NCBI GenBank assembly: GCA_958510875.1
Contig: OY294067.1
Coordinates: 28,508,912-28,572,911, forward strand
Reading direction: 5' to 3'
Length of the DNA: 64,000 nucleotides
From: Endomychus coccineus
Taxonomy: Eukaryota; Arthropoda; Insecta; Coleoptera; Endomychidae
Both the position numbers and the translations under genes were made by a program. The notes under the pieces were generated by a model, which did no database searches, was not told the origin of the DNA, and saw only the letters and a list, made by a program, of their open reading frames with translations. Of the stretch, positions 34,869 to 46,432 are shown piece by piece (position 1 is the first letter of the stretch; each line of letters begins with the position of its first letter).

Positions 34869-35269
34869 GTAAGTTATACTCTTTAATTATAATAATTATG
34901 ATTTTCAATATAATCACAACGAACTTTCATATTATGTGATAAAGGTTTGTGAAGAGTTTCCGTATGAAGGGTCACTTAATTTCTTTCAAGGAGGGTTGAA
35001 ACGTCCCTAAGATATTCTTTTGCCATGAAGTTGTTGAGAGTTTTGATCGTTATTGAATTATTAATATTTTCATCAAACATATTTTTCATCATCTTGAAAT
35101 AACGTTCATTAAATAAATTATTCCTAACAATTCTCCAGGAAATTCAAACTAGTACATAGAAGCATCTTTTATATCGTCATTATTAAAGGATTACCGGAAA
35201 ATTCCCATATACATAATATTCATTCATATAATTACTAAATACAAACAAGAACTTCAAATTAATACTCTC
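34869..35269. other. No gene recognised
   Basis: AT-rich sequence after the exon donor. No further exon seen. Confidence 0.4.
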
Positions 35270-36830
35270 AAATATTCGTAGTCTTTATACAAATTTACCA
35301 TCCTTTCAAGTCTTCTTAGAAGCATTTACAAAAGATTTTGACTGTATCGTTCTCACAGAAACACGTAAGGTAAATGTCGAGTTATGCCAAATAAATGGCT
35401 ATCCAAATATCTACAATGATGATAACTTCGATCAAAATTCTAATGTTATTACGTACATAAAGAATGAAATTGTATACGAGTACAAAATTGAAATGATTCA
35501 TTAATGTAAAACAATACATGACAAGTTGATATTATAAAATCAAACTTGGGAATTATTAGCTATGTATATATCACCCTGAATTAACTAAAAAAAAATTTGT
35601 CGAAGGTTTAGATAATTATCTATCCATAAATTCGCTCAGCTCTGACATATCAATCATAACTGGTGATATCAATATAAATAAGTACAAACCTGATAAAATA
35701 TTGAACGAATATCTAAATGTCTCATCTGAATACGGTTTTCAATCGCTGATTAACGAAAAAACTAGAATTCATCAAAACGATGAAGTTGTCTCGATCACAT
35801 TTTTATCAAAAGGTGAATCAACTTGAATGACTCCTCAATACCGATCATAATCGGTAGTATTATACAAATTGATTTGTTTACGTCATTGACAAGTTCCTTT
35901 GCGAACTTAAATGACTATTTTAATCTCTTATGTTAACATAATATGTGAATAAATACTCTCTTTACTTTACTTTAATCAGATTTGCAATCACGGACCATTC
36001 TCCAGTCACTGTCCAATCAGTATTTGAAGAAACTAATAAATAAAGTCGAAGCTCAATAAAAAATATTTATAAAATACATCAATTATGATGCTTTAAATGG
36101 AGAACTTAGAAACATGAATTGGGAGAATTGGCTGGATCTACTGGAAGTAGAACCTACAACAAAACATTCCTCAATATTATAACTGGGAGCATAGAAAATC
36201 ATACAATAAAAATAAAACTACGAAATTCATGAGGATAACAAAATCAATACTATATTCCATTAAGCATAGGAGCAATCTACAGAAATTATACAGTAAAACA
36301 GGGGTTACGACCTAAAAAACCGATAAAATATCTACAAAACTGAATTAAATACAGTAATACATAAAGCCAAACATTCATATTACAGAAAAAAAATCGTTAA
36401 AGGAACTAATAATAAATTTCTATAGAACACAATCAAAGAATTAAAAAATAAATCAACTAATCAATCTTCTATTAGGAAAATGAAAGGCAAGATTAAAATA
36501 ACGAAGAAAAAAAAAAGAGGTATGTAATGTCTTCGATGAATTCTACACGAATATAGACAAACATCTAGTTAACAATATAAAAACCTATGAGAATTTATAT
36601 GAAAATTATACAAGACAAACGTACATTTCATGTATGTAATGCCAACATGCCCATCTGAAGTGAAAAATATGATACTATATCTAAAAAGGAAAAAAGCTGT
36701 AGGTATAGATGGTATTCGAGCAGAGACCCATCTCACATATCTTCGATGGTATATCTGCCCCAAATTTGTCCGTACATGATATTAAGGAGTCAAATACTCA
36801 GATGAACATGATAATTAATGACGACATACA
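35270..36830 (+). pseudogene. CR1/jockey-like LINE, endonuclease and RT start, degraded
   Basis: The AP-endonuclease part shows DCIVLTETRKVNVELCQINGY (split), NVITYIKNEIVY, YHPELTKKKFVEGLDNYL, SDISIITGDININKYKP and EYGFQSLINEKTRIHQ (35340-35820). These match the T-E, Y-P and GD-N blocks of LINE APE domains. The linker and RT start follow with VCNVFDEFYTNIDKHL and PSEVKNMILYLKRKKAVGID (36515-36710). Stops, frameshifts and a break near 35830-35980 are present. It ends before the RT core. Confidence 0.8.
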
Positions 36831-37309
36831 ATAACGAATATTTATCTTACAGATATGTAGTAGAAGGGGAGATTTATCGATGCTAGAAATTTCAACAGAA
36901 TCAGAAGAAATCGTGTGGTAAAAATTTTGGAAGACTAAAGAAACGCCCTAAAATTTGCAATGTCGAAACCACAGGTTTGTACTCATGATACCGCGTCAGC
37001 AGTTAATTCATATATATAGTAATTGTGGGAATTTCTCTTCTTGAATGACCTTGGCTAAATACCTCAGAGAAATGAATTTTGCTAATACCTCTATCTGTGT
37101 TTTATGTATGGGTAAGTATTGTAATACGTTAATTATTGTTGATTGCGATTAATTAATTTTGTTATTTAATCTACCGGAATACCTTCGTTTTGTTGGATAC
37201 GACCTGAGGTGTGTTGTAAGAAATGTTGGTACCACCTATTTATAAATAGCGCAGGGTAAAGAGGTGTCAGAAGTTCGATAGAAAAAGTACAGAGGGTAGG
37301 GTGGTCGTT
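36831..37309. other. No gene recognised
   Basis: AT-rich. From about 37257 it begins a tract (GAGGTGTCAG...ACAGAGGGTAGG) that is repeated at 37526. Confidence 0.4.
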
Positions 37310-37703
37310 AAAGTGCTAGACTGCAGATTTTTCAAAAACTCTAACAATTGAAAAAAGTTATGTTGTTTGGCCGAAGTTCGATGTCATGAGCTGAGACAAA
37401 ACACTTTAATAATAATAAATAAATAAATACATAGCAGGTGGTGGACCGACAGGTCGCCGTAAGTCAACTGTCATTGCGCGAAGAGGAAGGACGGTTAGTA
37501 CTGAATACTAACGCGTAGTCTAAAGAGGTATCAGAGAGAAAAGTACAGAGGGTAGGATGGTGGTTGAAGTATCGTTCTAAACTGGCTAGAATGTAGATTT
37601 GTCAAAAACTCTAAGAATTAGAAAAAGTGACGTCGTTTGCCCGGGGTGGGCCACAGAAAATTAGGGAAAAATCGTTCAACTAATTAATTTTATCGCAGGA
37701 AAC
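37310..37703 (+). repeat. Dispersed repeat R, left half (interrupted copy)
   Basis: Matches 56700-57060 closely, including ACAGAGGGTAGG, GCAGGTGGTGGACCG and GTCATTGCGCGAAGAGGAAG. It contains two diverged internal units (from 37257 and from 37526). Its right half resumes at about 42275 beyond the transposon at 37704-42254, so the transposon sits inside a copy of R. Confidence 0.8.
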
Positions 37704-37997
37704 AATTGAAGACCTAAGTGGATGAAGGTGTTAAGCAACATTTTACTGAAAATTGAGATATTTGCGTGGATGAAGGTTAAGTCCATATGTACTAAAATCT
37801 TCATCATTCATGAACATTGAGGGAATTTATTCGATTTTAAAAATGGATGAAGGTGTTAAGTGCACTTAGCACCTACATCCACTTGCATCGTTCGGGTTCA
37901 TGACAGTGCCAAAAGCACATAGCGCTTTCATCCATCACATTTTTGTTTTGTTACGCGTTTCGACCTGTCTTTGCCACTATTGTTTTGAGTGTTTTTT

Positions 37998-40900
37998 ATG
38001 AGAAAAATGAATTCAAGAGGTAAAAAAATGTGTGAAATGGCTTTACAGCTATCAGGACCTAATACTGATAATGACTGTGTATATTTAAATAACGGAAGTT
38101 CACCGAAGACATATCATAACCTCCAAAACTATCGTTTCCAAATCCAACCTAACAGCACTTCTATGGAAGTGGGAGTTGGCGATTTGCATGGTAAGCATAC
38201 GTATCTCATAGTTTACAAGTTCTGATATTGTGGTATTGTTTGTGCTTTAGAATCATGTTCATTAATATATTGCAGCGTCTCGAGAAAATTCATCATGTCC
38301 ACCTGATTCCATAATTCAGCAACCAAGAACCCATATTAAAGATCCTGAAGAGAGTGAACCGTCATGTTCACATTATACAGACGTTATTCGAGGAGGAAGC
38401 TCGTGTAGAAGTTTAAATAAATCCAGAGTGAGGACCTATAGTGATGATAAGTGCAAAATTATTCATTATTTTATCTAAAAAAAAAAATATTGCGTATAAA
38501 ATATCGACAGGACAGTACTAAGAAAAAACTAACATTTTTTATTAATTTGCTGTTTATCTTTTTCTATAGGCAATATATTTAAATAAACTTGCTCCAACTG
38601 AAGTCAAGTAAAATTAAAAAATAATGAATATAGTAGTATAATAGTTACTGCTCGTTTATTTCCAAGAATTCCACTTTCAGTTGATAACTAAACCTAAACG
38701 TACTTTTCTTTTACAGATTCCGAAACAAAGTCTGAAAGCGACAACTCCAATAACAATGATTATCAGCCCAGCTCCTCTTATCTGAATACTTCTGATGATG
38801 ATGATAACATACCGCTCAATCAGATGATATGCAACGAGAAAAATCTACTGTTTCATCCTTCACCATCATTAGTGACTTTGTCTAATATTGACGATATAGA
38901 AATTGAATCAGAAGAAAAGTTACGGAATCTATGCAAAAATACTAAAAAAAAGAAGATATTTCCCAAAAAAGAATATGTATCTAGAAAAAGGAGTAGAAAT
39001 ACACATACAGGGTGAGTCAGTTTTTTGTAGCCAAACTGCAACAGGAGATAGAACAAGTGTTTTTAAGAAGAAAAGTTCAATAAACATATGTCGTAGAAGG
39101 CTTCGTTTTCAAGATACAGGGTGTTGAAAAAAAAAACGGTTTTGAGACAACCATTCGAACCGCCAATGTTTTCTACACAAAAAAGGTACTTGGTTATAAG
39201 CTCTAAAGTTCACTGTTTTTAAGAAGAAAAGTTCAATAAACATATGTCGTAGAAGGCTTCGTTTTCGAGATACAGGGTAGGGTGTTGAAATTGAAAAAAA
39301 AATTTCGTTTTTTGCAAATATCTCCGGAACCGTCTATCGTACAGAAAACAGCTTTTGTTAACATTTTCTACTCATAGTAAGTAAGTTATGTTCTGTGTGA
39401 TAAAATTTTTTTTTTTACTCATAATTGGTGAAGATTTCTACGCCACTGAAAAAAAACGGTTTGGAGACAACCATTAGAACCGCCAATGTTTTCTACGCAA
39501 AAAAGGTACTCTTGGTCATAAGCTCTAAAGTTGACCGTTTTCAAGAAAAATCACTTTTTATGTTGAAAAACATGGTCAATTCTTACTAATTAGACGAAAT
39601 TTATTCAAACAAGTAGAACAAGTAACAAAATCAAAGGATTGACCATGTTTTTCAACATAAAAGTTGATTTTTCTCGAAAGCGGTGAACTTTAGAGCTTAT
39701 AACCAAGTACCTCTTTTGTGTAGAAAACATTGGCGGTTCGAATGGTTGTCTCAAAACCGTTTTTTTTCCACTGGCGTAGGAGTTGGGGAGGAAAACACCC
39801 ACTACCCCTTCAAAATCTTCACCAATTATGAGTAAAAAAAAAAATTTATCAGACAGAACATAGCTTACTATGAGTAGGAAATGCTTACAAAAGCTGTTTC
39901 CTGTACGATAAACGGTTCCGGAGATATTCGGAAAAAACGAAATTTTTTTTTCAATTTCAACACCCTGTATCTCGAAAACGAAGCCTTCTACGACATATGT
40001 TTATTGAACTTTTCTTCTTAACAACACTTGTTCTATCTCCTGTTGCAGTTTGGCTACAAAAAACTGACTCAGCCTGTATATGGAAGCGACGTGCTGCGGC
40101 TATAGCTAGAGAAAAAGGTCTTAGTTATGTATCCCAGAAAGGAAAATCCATGCCAGAAAAACATCCCAATATTGGAACACTTTGCAATGTAAACTGCCGG
40201 TATAAATGCAATGAACGATTCAACAATGATCAGAGAAGAGAAATATTCTCAAGTTTTTAAAAACTAGATGTGAATGCAAAAATGCTTTGTTATTCAAATC
40301 TATAGTCCTTAAAGATGTACATCGAATAAGTGAAAAAGTTGCCACGAAACATAGGAACGCAACATACCAGTATTATGTCACATGCGATCGTCAGATAGGG
40401 TCTGTAAAAAAGCATTTTGTTCATTATACCAGATTGGTAGAAAGAAAATTGAACAGATTCAAAGACGTTTGAATACTGGTGCTGTAGCTCCTCCCCCAGA
40501 TATGAGGGGACGTCATCAAAGCAGACCCCACAAAATCGGCAACGAGGTATTTCAGTTTGTTAAGAACCACATTCAATAGATTCCAAGTGAAGAGTCGCAT
40601 TATTCCAGACATAAGAATCCGAACAAAAGATATCTGTCACCTTTACTATCCGTGCAAAAAATACATTGTTTGTATATTGAGACATGTGATGAGGCAAATA
40701 AACCCGCTGATTTCAAAGTTAAACTGTGCACATATAGACGGATTTTTGAAACTGAATTTAATTTATCATTCGGGCACCCCTGAAGTGATACCTGCAGTAC
40801 TTGCGATGCAGGGGAAGGAGATGCAGAGCACAAACTGAGGTATCATCAAGCCTATGAACTTCAACGCAACGATAGAAAGAGAGCTGAGTGTGACAAAATG

Positions 40901-41810
40901 GTGGTCTACTTGACTGTTGATTTACAACAAACCATGCCACTTCCAAGATTAACTACGTCTAAAGCTTTCTACTTGCGAGACAGATGTGGTTTTATAACCT
41001 TGGTGTACACTCGATCACCAACAATCAAAACAGAGCCAACTTTTTCACATGGACAGAAGACATTGCACGCCGTGGAAGCACAGAAGTAGCAAGTTGTTAA
41101 CATTACTGGAATTTGATGATAGTTTGAGGGACAGGAATCATCTGATAATCTGGTCGGACTCTTGCGCCGGGCAGAATAAAAATTTTATCTTGATTTGCTT
41201 ATATCAACTTCTCATTCTGAGAGGCTATTATAAAACAGTAGAACACAAGTTTCCCGAAGTGGGCCACTCATTTTTAGATTCAGATAGGGATTTTGGGAGG
41301 ATAGAGAAAGTGCTCCGGAAACATGAAAACTTATACCTTCCTCAACAGTAAAGATATCATAAGTAAGGGTAGTAAAAATAACCACGTTACTGATATGGAG
41401 CATCATTTCCGTGTTTTCGAATACTTGCCAACCCAGCTCCAACTGGGGAATAGAAAAAAAACACCGATAACGAAAAAGTCAACTGTAGGGTCTTTATAAA
41501 ATGGATTAAGGTTGAAAAATTTGGATATTATTCTTACAAAACTTCCTACGAAGAAGAATCACCATTCAAAGAAGTGTGTTTATTGAAACGGCAAAACGCA
41601 GTAGACCCCTCAATTCGTCTCCCTCGAGCTGAAAGTCTGGATCACCTATCGGATGAGAAAATTGAGAATTTACGAGAGCAGGTACCTTTCGTTCTCAAGC
41701 AATACAGATATTTTTATGAACGTGTTATAGCAAAGGTGAGTTCAAATGGAGAAAACATAGAGTCTAAGAAAAAAGAAGAAAGGAAAAGAGGCCAAGAAAT
41801 GAAAAAATAA
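37998..41810 (+). pseudogene. Transposase-like protein of an unclassified family, spliced, disrupted
   Basis: Exon 1 starts at ATG 37998 and ends at donor GTAAGC (38191). Exon 2 starts after TATTGCAG at 38276; exon 3 after TTTTACAG at 38717. The N-terminal part is acidic and Ser-rich (DSETKSESDNSNNN, TSDDDDN). Then come WKRRAAAIAREKG with SYVSQKGKSMPEKHP, a Cys block NIGTLCNVNCRYKCNERF with RREIFSSF, YRRIFETEFNLSFGHP, a C-x2-C near 40800, a first Asp in VYLTVDLQQTMPLPRL, IIWSDSCAGQNKNFILICLY, HKFPEVGHSFLDSDRDFGRI, and a C-terminal NLREQVPFVLKQYRYFYERV. The three Asp-centred blocks suggest an RNase H-type DDD/E nuclease; that is inference. The gene is broken by the insertion at 39008 and by later stops and shifts. 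Confidence 0.65.
39008..40076. mobile_element. Mariner-type palindromic MITE with TA duplication
   Basis: Ends CAGGGTGAGTCAGTTTTTTG and, at the right, CAAAAAACTGACTCAGCCTG, each flanked by TA (39006-39007 and 40077-40078). The arms mirror each other down to a spacer of about 75 bases near 39580-39650. The left arm holds an extra tandem copy of about 100 bases (TAAACATATGTCGTAGAAGG occurs at 39080 and 39236). No ORF. It sits in the coding sequence of the surrounding transposase-like gene, just before the WKRR block. Confidence 0.9.
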
Positions 41811-42254
41811 ATAAAATTTGTGCTAGTTTTATATTTTATGAGTGCATTCATATTTTGTTTCAAATTCAACTGTGTTATGAATAAAGTTTTCGTATTTTTC
41901 CAATAAATGGTGAGTTTTCTTCAACATCCTATATAAACAGTAGAAACTAACACTATTATTTTACTACTTATCACCTTCAACCAATATAGATGTTCTTCAA
42001 AAAGTAAATGTTTACAATGAATAAAGGTGCTAAGTACAAATAACGTTTTTTTTTATTTTCCTGAAAATATTTTGTTTCTTTTTTAATGAGGTATGCAGTC
42101 TTAATAACATCTTTAATTGAACTGATCATATATTAATCTCACAAATTCAATAACTAAATAATTAAACGCTAATTACTTTGCCACTCTTCAATGCCGTTTT
42201 TCTCTGAATATCATTTTTGTGACTTATCACTTTCATCCACTTAGGTCTTCAATT

Positions 42255-42430
42255 ATAAGTAACTGGATTCTGATATCGATGAGTAGTAGGAACTGTGATT
42301 GGTTCGTTTCAATTCGGGCAAGTATGACTATATGCTGATGTTTTACAACCATCACATGTGTCATCCATAAGGAAGACTTTAATTGATTCATAGTCATAGT
42401 TAATTGTCCTTGTCGTTAGGTAACCACCAG
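42255..42430 (+). repeat. Dispersed repeat R, right half
   Basis: From about 42275, TAGTAGGAACTGTGATTGGTTC to GTCCTTGTCGTTAGG matches 57090-57236. It completes the interrupted copy of R. Confidence 0.8.
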
Positions 42431-43667
42431 TAATCGGAACTTTGAAGTAAGAGTTATCAATTATTGAATGGTGTCATGGTTTTGCGTTTTGCTTACCACT
42501 GTTTCGTGTCAACATGTTTTGGTATCTTGGATGGAATACTTCATCATCATCTCTGAAATTGTATCTTATATTTACGTCAATAGCTATTTATGTCATCGTT
42601 TGGAATTGTCGAGTCTCTTTATATCTCGACGTATTTTTTAATGCATCTGCTGTTATTATCTCCAATTTTTAACTCTGATTCAACGCGAGTAAATTCCAAT
42701 TTTGTTCATTGATATCCGAAGGTTTCACTATAATATGAAGTGCAAATAGAAGAAATTGACTCCATAACATCAAATCACGCAAACTGTGAGATAGATGGAA
42801 TCAGACTTGAGTTCAATTCCCCAGCTCCAATATTGAGGAATGAATTTACCATAATTGAACATAATGCACTATAATGCATTCTTGTTGAGGCAATATTTTT
42901 ATCGCCTTACAATGTCATCCTTGCTTTTCTACAAATAGAAAATAGAAAGCTTATCATTAATGATGGGACTTTTCTCTGACATCATAGATGATATTTTTGC
43001 AGATGCAGATGCTGTCAACAGTACCAGAAACTCGAAATGAGGGTAATTCCAAATAGTATTCAAACAAGCACATTTTGAATTATAATTTAGTTTATTCTGA
43101 TGGCTACTTCTTATTTTTAGTGAATAAGTTGATTGTTTCTTATTTAGGTATATAGTGTATGCGCAGTGTGAACTTCTATAGTTCATATTCGAGGAAATAA
43201 AGCCGGAAAGGTCGAATAAAAAAGCTGCTGAACCGATTTTGACTCTTTTTTTTAAATCGATTCTAGAAATATTTAAAAAAATATGTTTTTATTAGATAAA
43301 AACGAATAACATAGAACATGTTTAATGTTCTCTCTTCCCAACAAATGAAAAAGAATAAATTGTTAATTGTGAACAAGGTCCGCGTACTCAGTAGACTGTC
43401 TTATATGAATGTGCTCACAGTCCCGTATACACTCCTCTTTGCTCGGTTGCCGCACTTGCTCGGCGCTGGTATAAGATAAGGAGGAGCCTATTGGTTTCGG
43501 CCAATCAGACTTGTTACGAATTCACGTAACGGTTCTCGCGTAACGCTTTCCATCAATTTGTTCTATGTTAAAATGTTAACAATTTGTTTACATGCATTTT
43601 AGCATGTCTACAGAGGGCCAAATATAGCCGGAATAAGCCAAAAATTATTAGTCGGGGTTTTTTGGGG
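42431..43667. other. No gene recognised; weak repeat ends
   Basis: 43060-43190 resembles the hammerhead-bearing repeat family (TAGTTTATTCTGATGGCTACTT, then CAGTGTGAACTTCTATAGTTC), but with the ribozyme core decayed. 43380-43570 is GC-richer with a CCAAT box; no gene follows. Confidence 0.45.
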
Positions 43668-44505
43668 CGCAGATCACGATTCTGAAGTCAGATTGGAGCA
43701 ACGACGCACGTGGGGGTCAGGACATCCTGGTGCCCACGTCGTCTGTACGAATTTCGTGGAAATTTCTTCTGCATTGAAGTGAAACTTGTTAGAGAGGTTT
43801 TCTAGACGTTACCGGTCATGGCCATGACCCCCAATAGTTACCTGATGTTTTTTAATATGCTCTTCTGAAATGCAACCAAATTCGTCTCTCGGTGTTTTTT
43901 GGGTCCATGGTCACGATTCTGCAGTCGGAATAATCGACGATACATCTCATAAATAGATATGTGTCGGCATGATCAAACTTGATTGAGTTTATCAAGTGCG
44001 AAAAAAATAATAGTGAAATATTTTTGATTTTAATAGCAAAAATGTTGAAAATTTTAATAATTAATTTTTTTTTTAGAAATCAATCTACAACAGATAAGTT
44101 TACAAGAAATAACAATAAATGTAATGTTGTAAAATACGAACTTCAACTTTTTGAATTATCTATTAGAAATATTATAAGAATCAAGTAATGTTTATTATCA
44201 TTATTGATTCCGACTGCAGAATCGTGATCAGCGGCCCAAAAAACCCCCGAGAGACGAATTTTGGTAGCATTTCAGAGCATATTAAAAAATCAATTCCTCG
44301 AGACGACCTAGGTCGTCAGGGTATCCTGACTACCAGGTGACTATTTAGGGTCGTGATCACAACCAGCAACCTCAAGAGAGCCTCTTTAACAAGTATCACT
44401 GCTTGCAAAAAATATTTTCACTGGAGACGACGTGGGTCGTCAGGATGCCCTGGCCCCCATGTGCGTCGTTGCTCCAATCCGTCTTCAGAATCCTGATTCT
44501 GTAGA
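43668..44505. mobile_element. Foldback element with about 0.28-kb arms
   Basis: The left arm begins near CACGATTCTGAAGTC and includes TTGGAGCAACGACGCAC; the right arm ends in the complement (GTGCGTCGTTGCTCCAA). Inner parts also mirror: CACGATTCTGCAGTCGGAAT (43911) and ATTCCGACTGCAGAATCGTG (44207). The AT-rich 0.26-kb centre has no credible gene. Confidence 0.75.
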
Positions 44506-45935
44506 AATACTAAAACTCATTTAATCAAAAAACAAACTGATAACTTTTTTTTAATCAATTCCAGATTCGCCAATTACAATTAAGAAATATAAAATTATTT
44601 CCACATTAACTTTTCCATTATTTCTCGATTCATTATCATATTCCTTTAATTGATGTTAAGACTATGTCCGAGATTAATTTCGTATGTTGGTGTTAGATGG
44701 TAACAAAATCTATAAACGGATTGTATTGTAAATTTAGAAAACAAATCATGAAATTTATTAATTACTGAAGGATGATAAGTGAACCTTTCGAATTTATTGA
44801 ACTGTTTGAAGGAAGTGGCTCTAATTTGGTTAGTTGGTTGCGTTCAAATTTCTTTTTTTGTTAGAAATTATATTATTGATCAAAGATTTATCATAACCGT
44901 TGTTCAACGCTATTTTCTGAATCTTCTCAACTTCGTTGTTATAATTTTGCTGGTTCAAAGGAGCGTTCAATAATCCATGAGCAAGACCATTAAGGAGACA
45001 TTTTATAATTAAATAGTGTAGCTGAATCCACCGGAGTATATCTATTTGTTTGAGTGGGATTTCTATATATGTCGAAATCCAAGTGATAACAATCTTTCAT
45101 AATCTTAATATTAAGGACAGCAAGCTGCTTATCTGCTTCTATTTCGACAGTGCATTTTGTATTTAAGCAGGCACATTTTCATTTATAATTTAGTTTACTC
45201 TGATGATGGCTTTTTGATAGCCGAAAACTCCTCAGTACTTTAACAGCATTTTTAGTGGAAAGGGTGATTATTTCTTAGTTATAACATCATGCATGGAAGG
45301 TATCTAACTTCATAAGGCTGATATTATCAACAAACTACAACATTCCTCAGCATATTATATTTGGCTACTTCTTAATATTAACATAAGCTCCTATATAAGT
45401 TATTTTCATCCCATTTGGAATGTGGCCAAAGAATTAACTATTTTTACATTGTCTATCACATATGAAATTGATCCTTTCACACCTTTTTACTATATATATT
45501 ATGTAGATCTACATAATACTTGAGACTTTGAATTTACGTTGCGATCCCATGAGGGACTTACTAATATTCATGTCAAAATCTCCCTCAAATATTAATTAAT
45601 AGTTAGAAGATTGATACAGTTTCCACCCTATGAGAATTTTCAAATAAAATTTCTCTGCTAAATTCATTGTTTTGATTTTTCTGGAATACAATCAACCAAA
45701 TAATCAAAGTTTCGCCTGTAATTAAATGTAGGTTCACTACATGATTGCTTGAAAAGCTTATAAATTCTTAATAGTTGAATTAGTTGGAATGATTTTCATC
45801 TTAGAATACAGAATTCGAATTGGTATAGCAGATTGTCATGGAGAAAATAACTTTTTCCATATAATATTAGCAGTGGTGGAACTAATTCTTGTAAGGTATA
45901 TGATCATGTACTCGCTCACTGCTTTCTTATTCCAG
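44506..45935. other. Unassigned AT-rich stretch
   Basis: Holds one copy of the hammerhead-bearing repeat (about 45160-45290). Otherwise no gene is recognised. Confidence 0.45.
45200..45226 (+). ncRNA. Hammerhead-ribozyme-like core in dispersed repeat
   Basis: Reads CTGATGA, T, GGCT-tttttgat-AGCC, GAAA: the conserved CUGAUGA and GAAA boxes around a stem II of four pairs, as in Penelope-type hammerheads. The flanking sequence (TAGTTTACT before, ACTCCTCAGTACTTTAACA after) is shared with the copy at 50283 and, in reverse, with 58326-58353. Confidence 0.5.
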
Positions 45936-46018
45936 ATGAACTTAGAATCAACAAGGATAGATACAAGTCCCTCGCTGACGAGATGGATTCTACCTTCGCA
46001 GAATTCGCTGGATCTTAA
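45936..46018 (+). CDS. Isolated tropomyosin-like C-terminal exon
   Basis: Preceded by a good acceptor (CTTTCTTATTCCAG). After two bases that would complete an Asp codon, 26 codons encode [20 protein letters not shown] then AEFAGS and a stop. Insect and other arthropod muscle tropomyosins end in a very similar alternative last exon (an [26 protein letters not shown] type, from memory). Three changes (G to R, L to F, final Y to S) in so conserved a tail suggest decay or a diverged duplicate. No other tropomyosin exon or coiled-coil ORF is seen within several kb upstream. It could be a true distal exon, a duplicated stray exon or a transduced fragment. Confidence 0.6.
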
Positions 46019-46385
46019 GTTCTATTATGTCTTGACTGTCTATTTGATTAAAATATCCATCAAAGGTGAATGTGGTTTATTTATTAACATCTTACGTAAA
46101 GTTATGTTTCATTTTACAAATACAACTTGTATAAATTATTAAATGAAAGTACTATTATAATATTGTTTATTTACTATAATAGAATTAGTTCAGAAAATAC
46201 ACGATCATTTAACCTATAAAGCTTGCCTAAAATATGAAATATTGTGTTTTCACAATCACATCATAATTGTTTGTAAAACAATAAAAGAAGTGAATAAAGT
46301 GTTAAAGTTACAGCTTAGTGAAGAAATACGAATTGTAGCATTGAATCACCCTTCCACAAGAATACTACATATATGCAATATGTCC
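46019..46385. other. Sequence after the tropomyosin-like exon
   Basis: AT-rich; could include a 3' UTR. No gene seen. Confidence 0.4.
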
Positions 46386-46432
46386 CAGGTAGCACAAAAT
46401 CTCGTGTAAATATAGTAAAATCAATATTCATG

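Larger units (their letters stand above)
37704..42254 (+). mobile_element. 4.55-kb DNA transposon of an unassigned superfamily
   Basis: Terminal inverted repeats of 32 bp (37704-37735 and 42223-42254) match at 30 of 32 positions: AATTGAAGACCTAAGTGGAT followed by GAA-GTG-TAAG. Subterminal copies of the inner motif GTGGATGAAGGTGTTAAG or its complement occur at about 37763, 37843, 37866 and 37922 on the left, with a weaker one (AAAGGTGCTAAGTAC) at 42024 on the right, like transposase-binding arrays. AATT flanks both sides but belongs equally to repeat and flank, so the duplication cannot be resolved. It encodes one spliced transposase-like gene and has a 1.07-kb element inside it. The uninterrupted copy of the host repeat is at 56700-57236. 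Confidence 0.8.

Noticed and set aside
43430..43560. CCAAT and TATA-like motifs as a host promoter
   Set aside because: No coding exon follows on either strand; the tract is more likely a repeat fragment.
45789..46142. 117-codon plus-strand ORF
   Set aside because: Only its middle (45936-46018) makes sense, in another frame, as a tropomyosin-like exon; the remainder is unspliced intron-like sequence.
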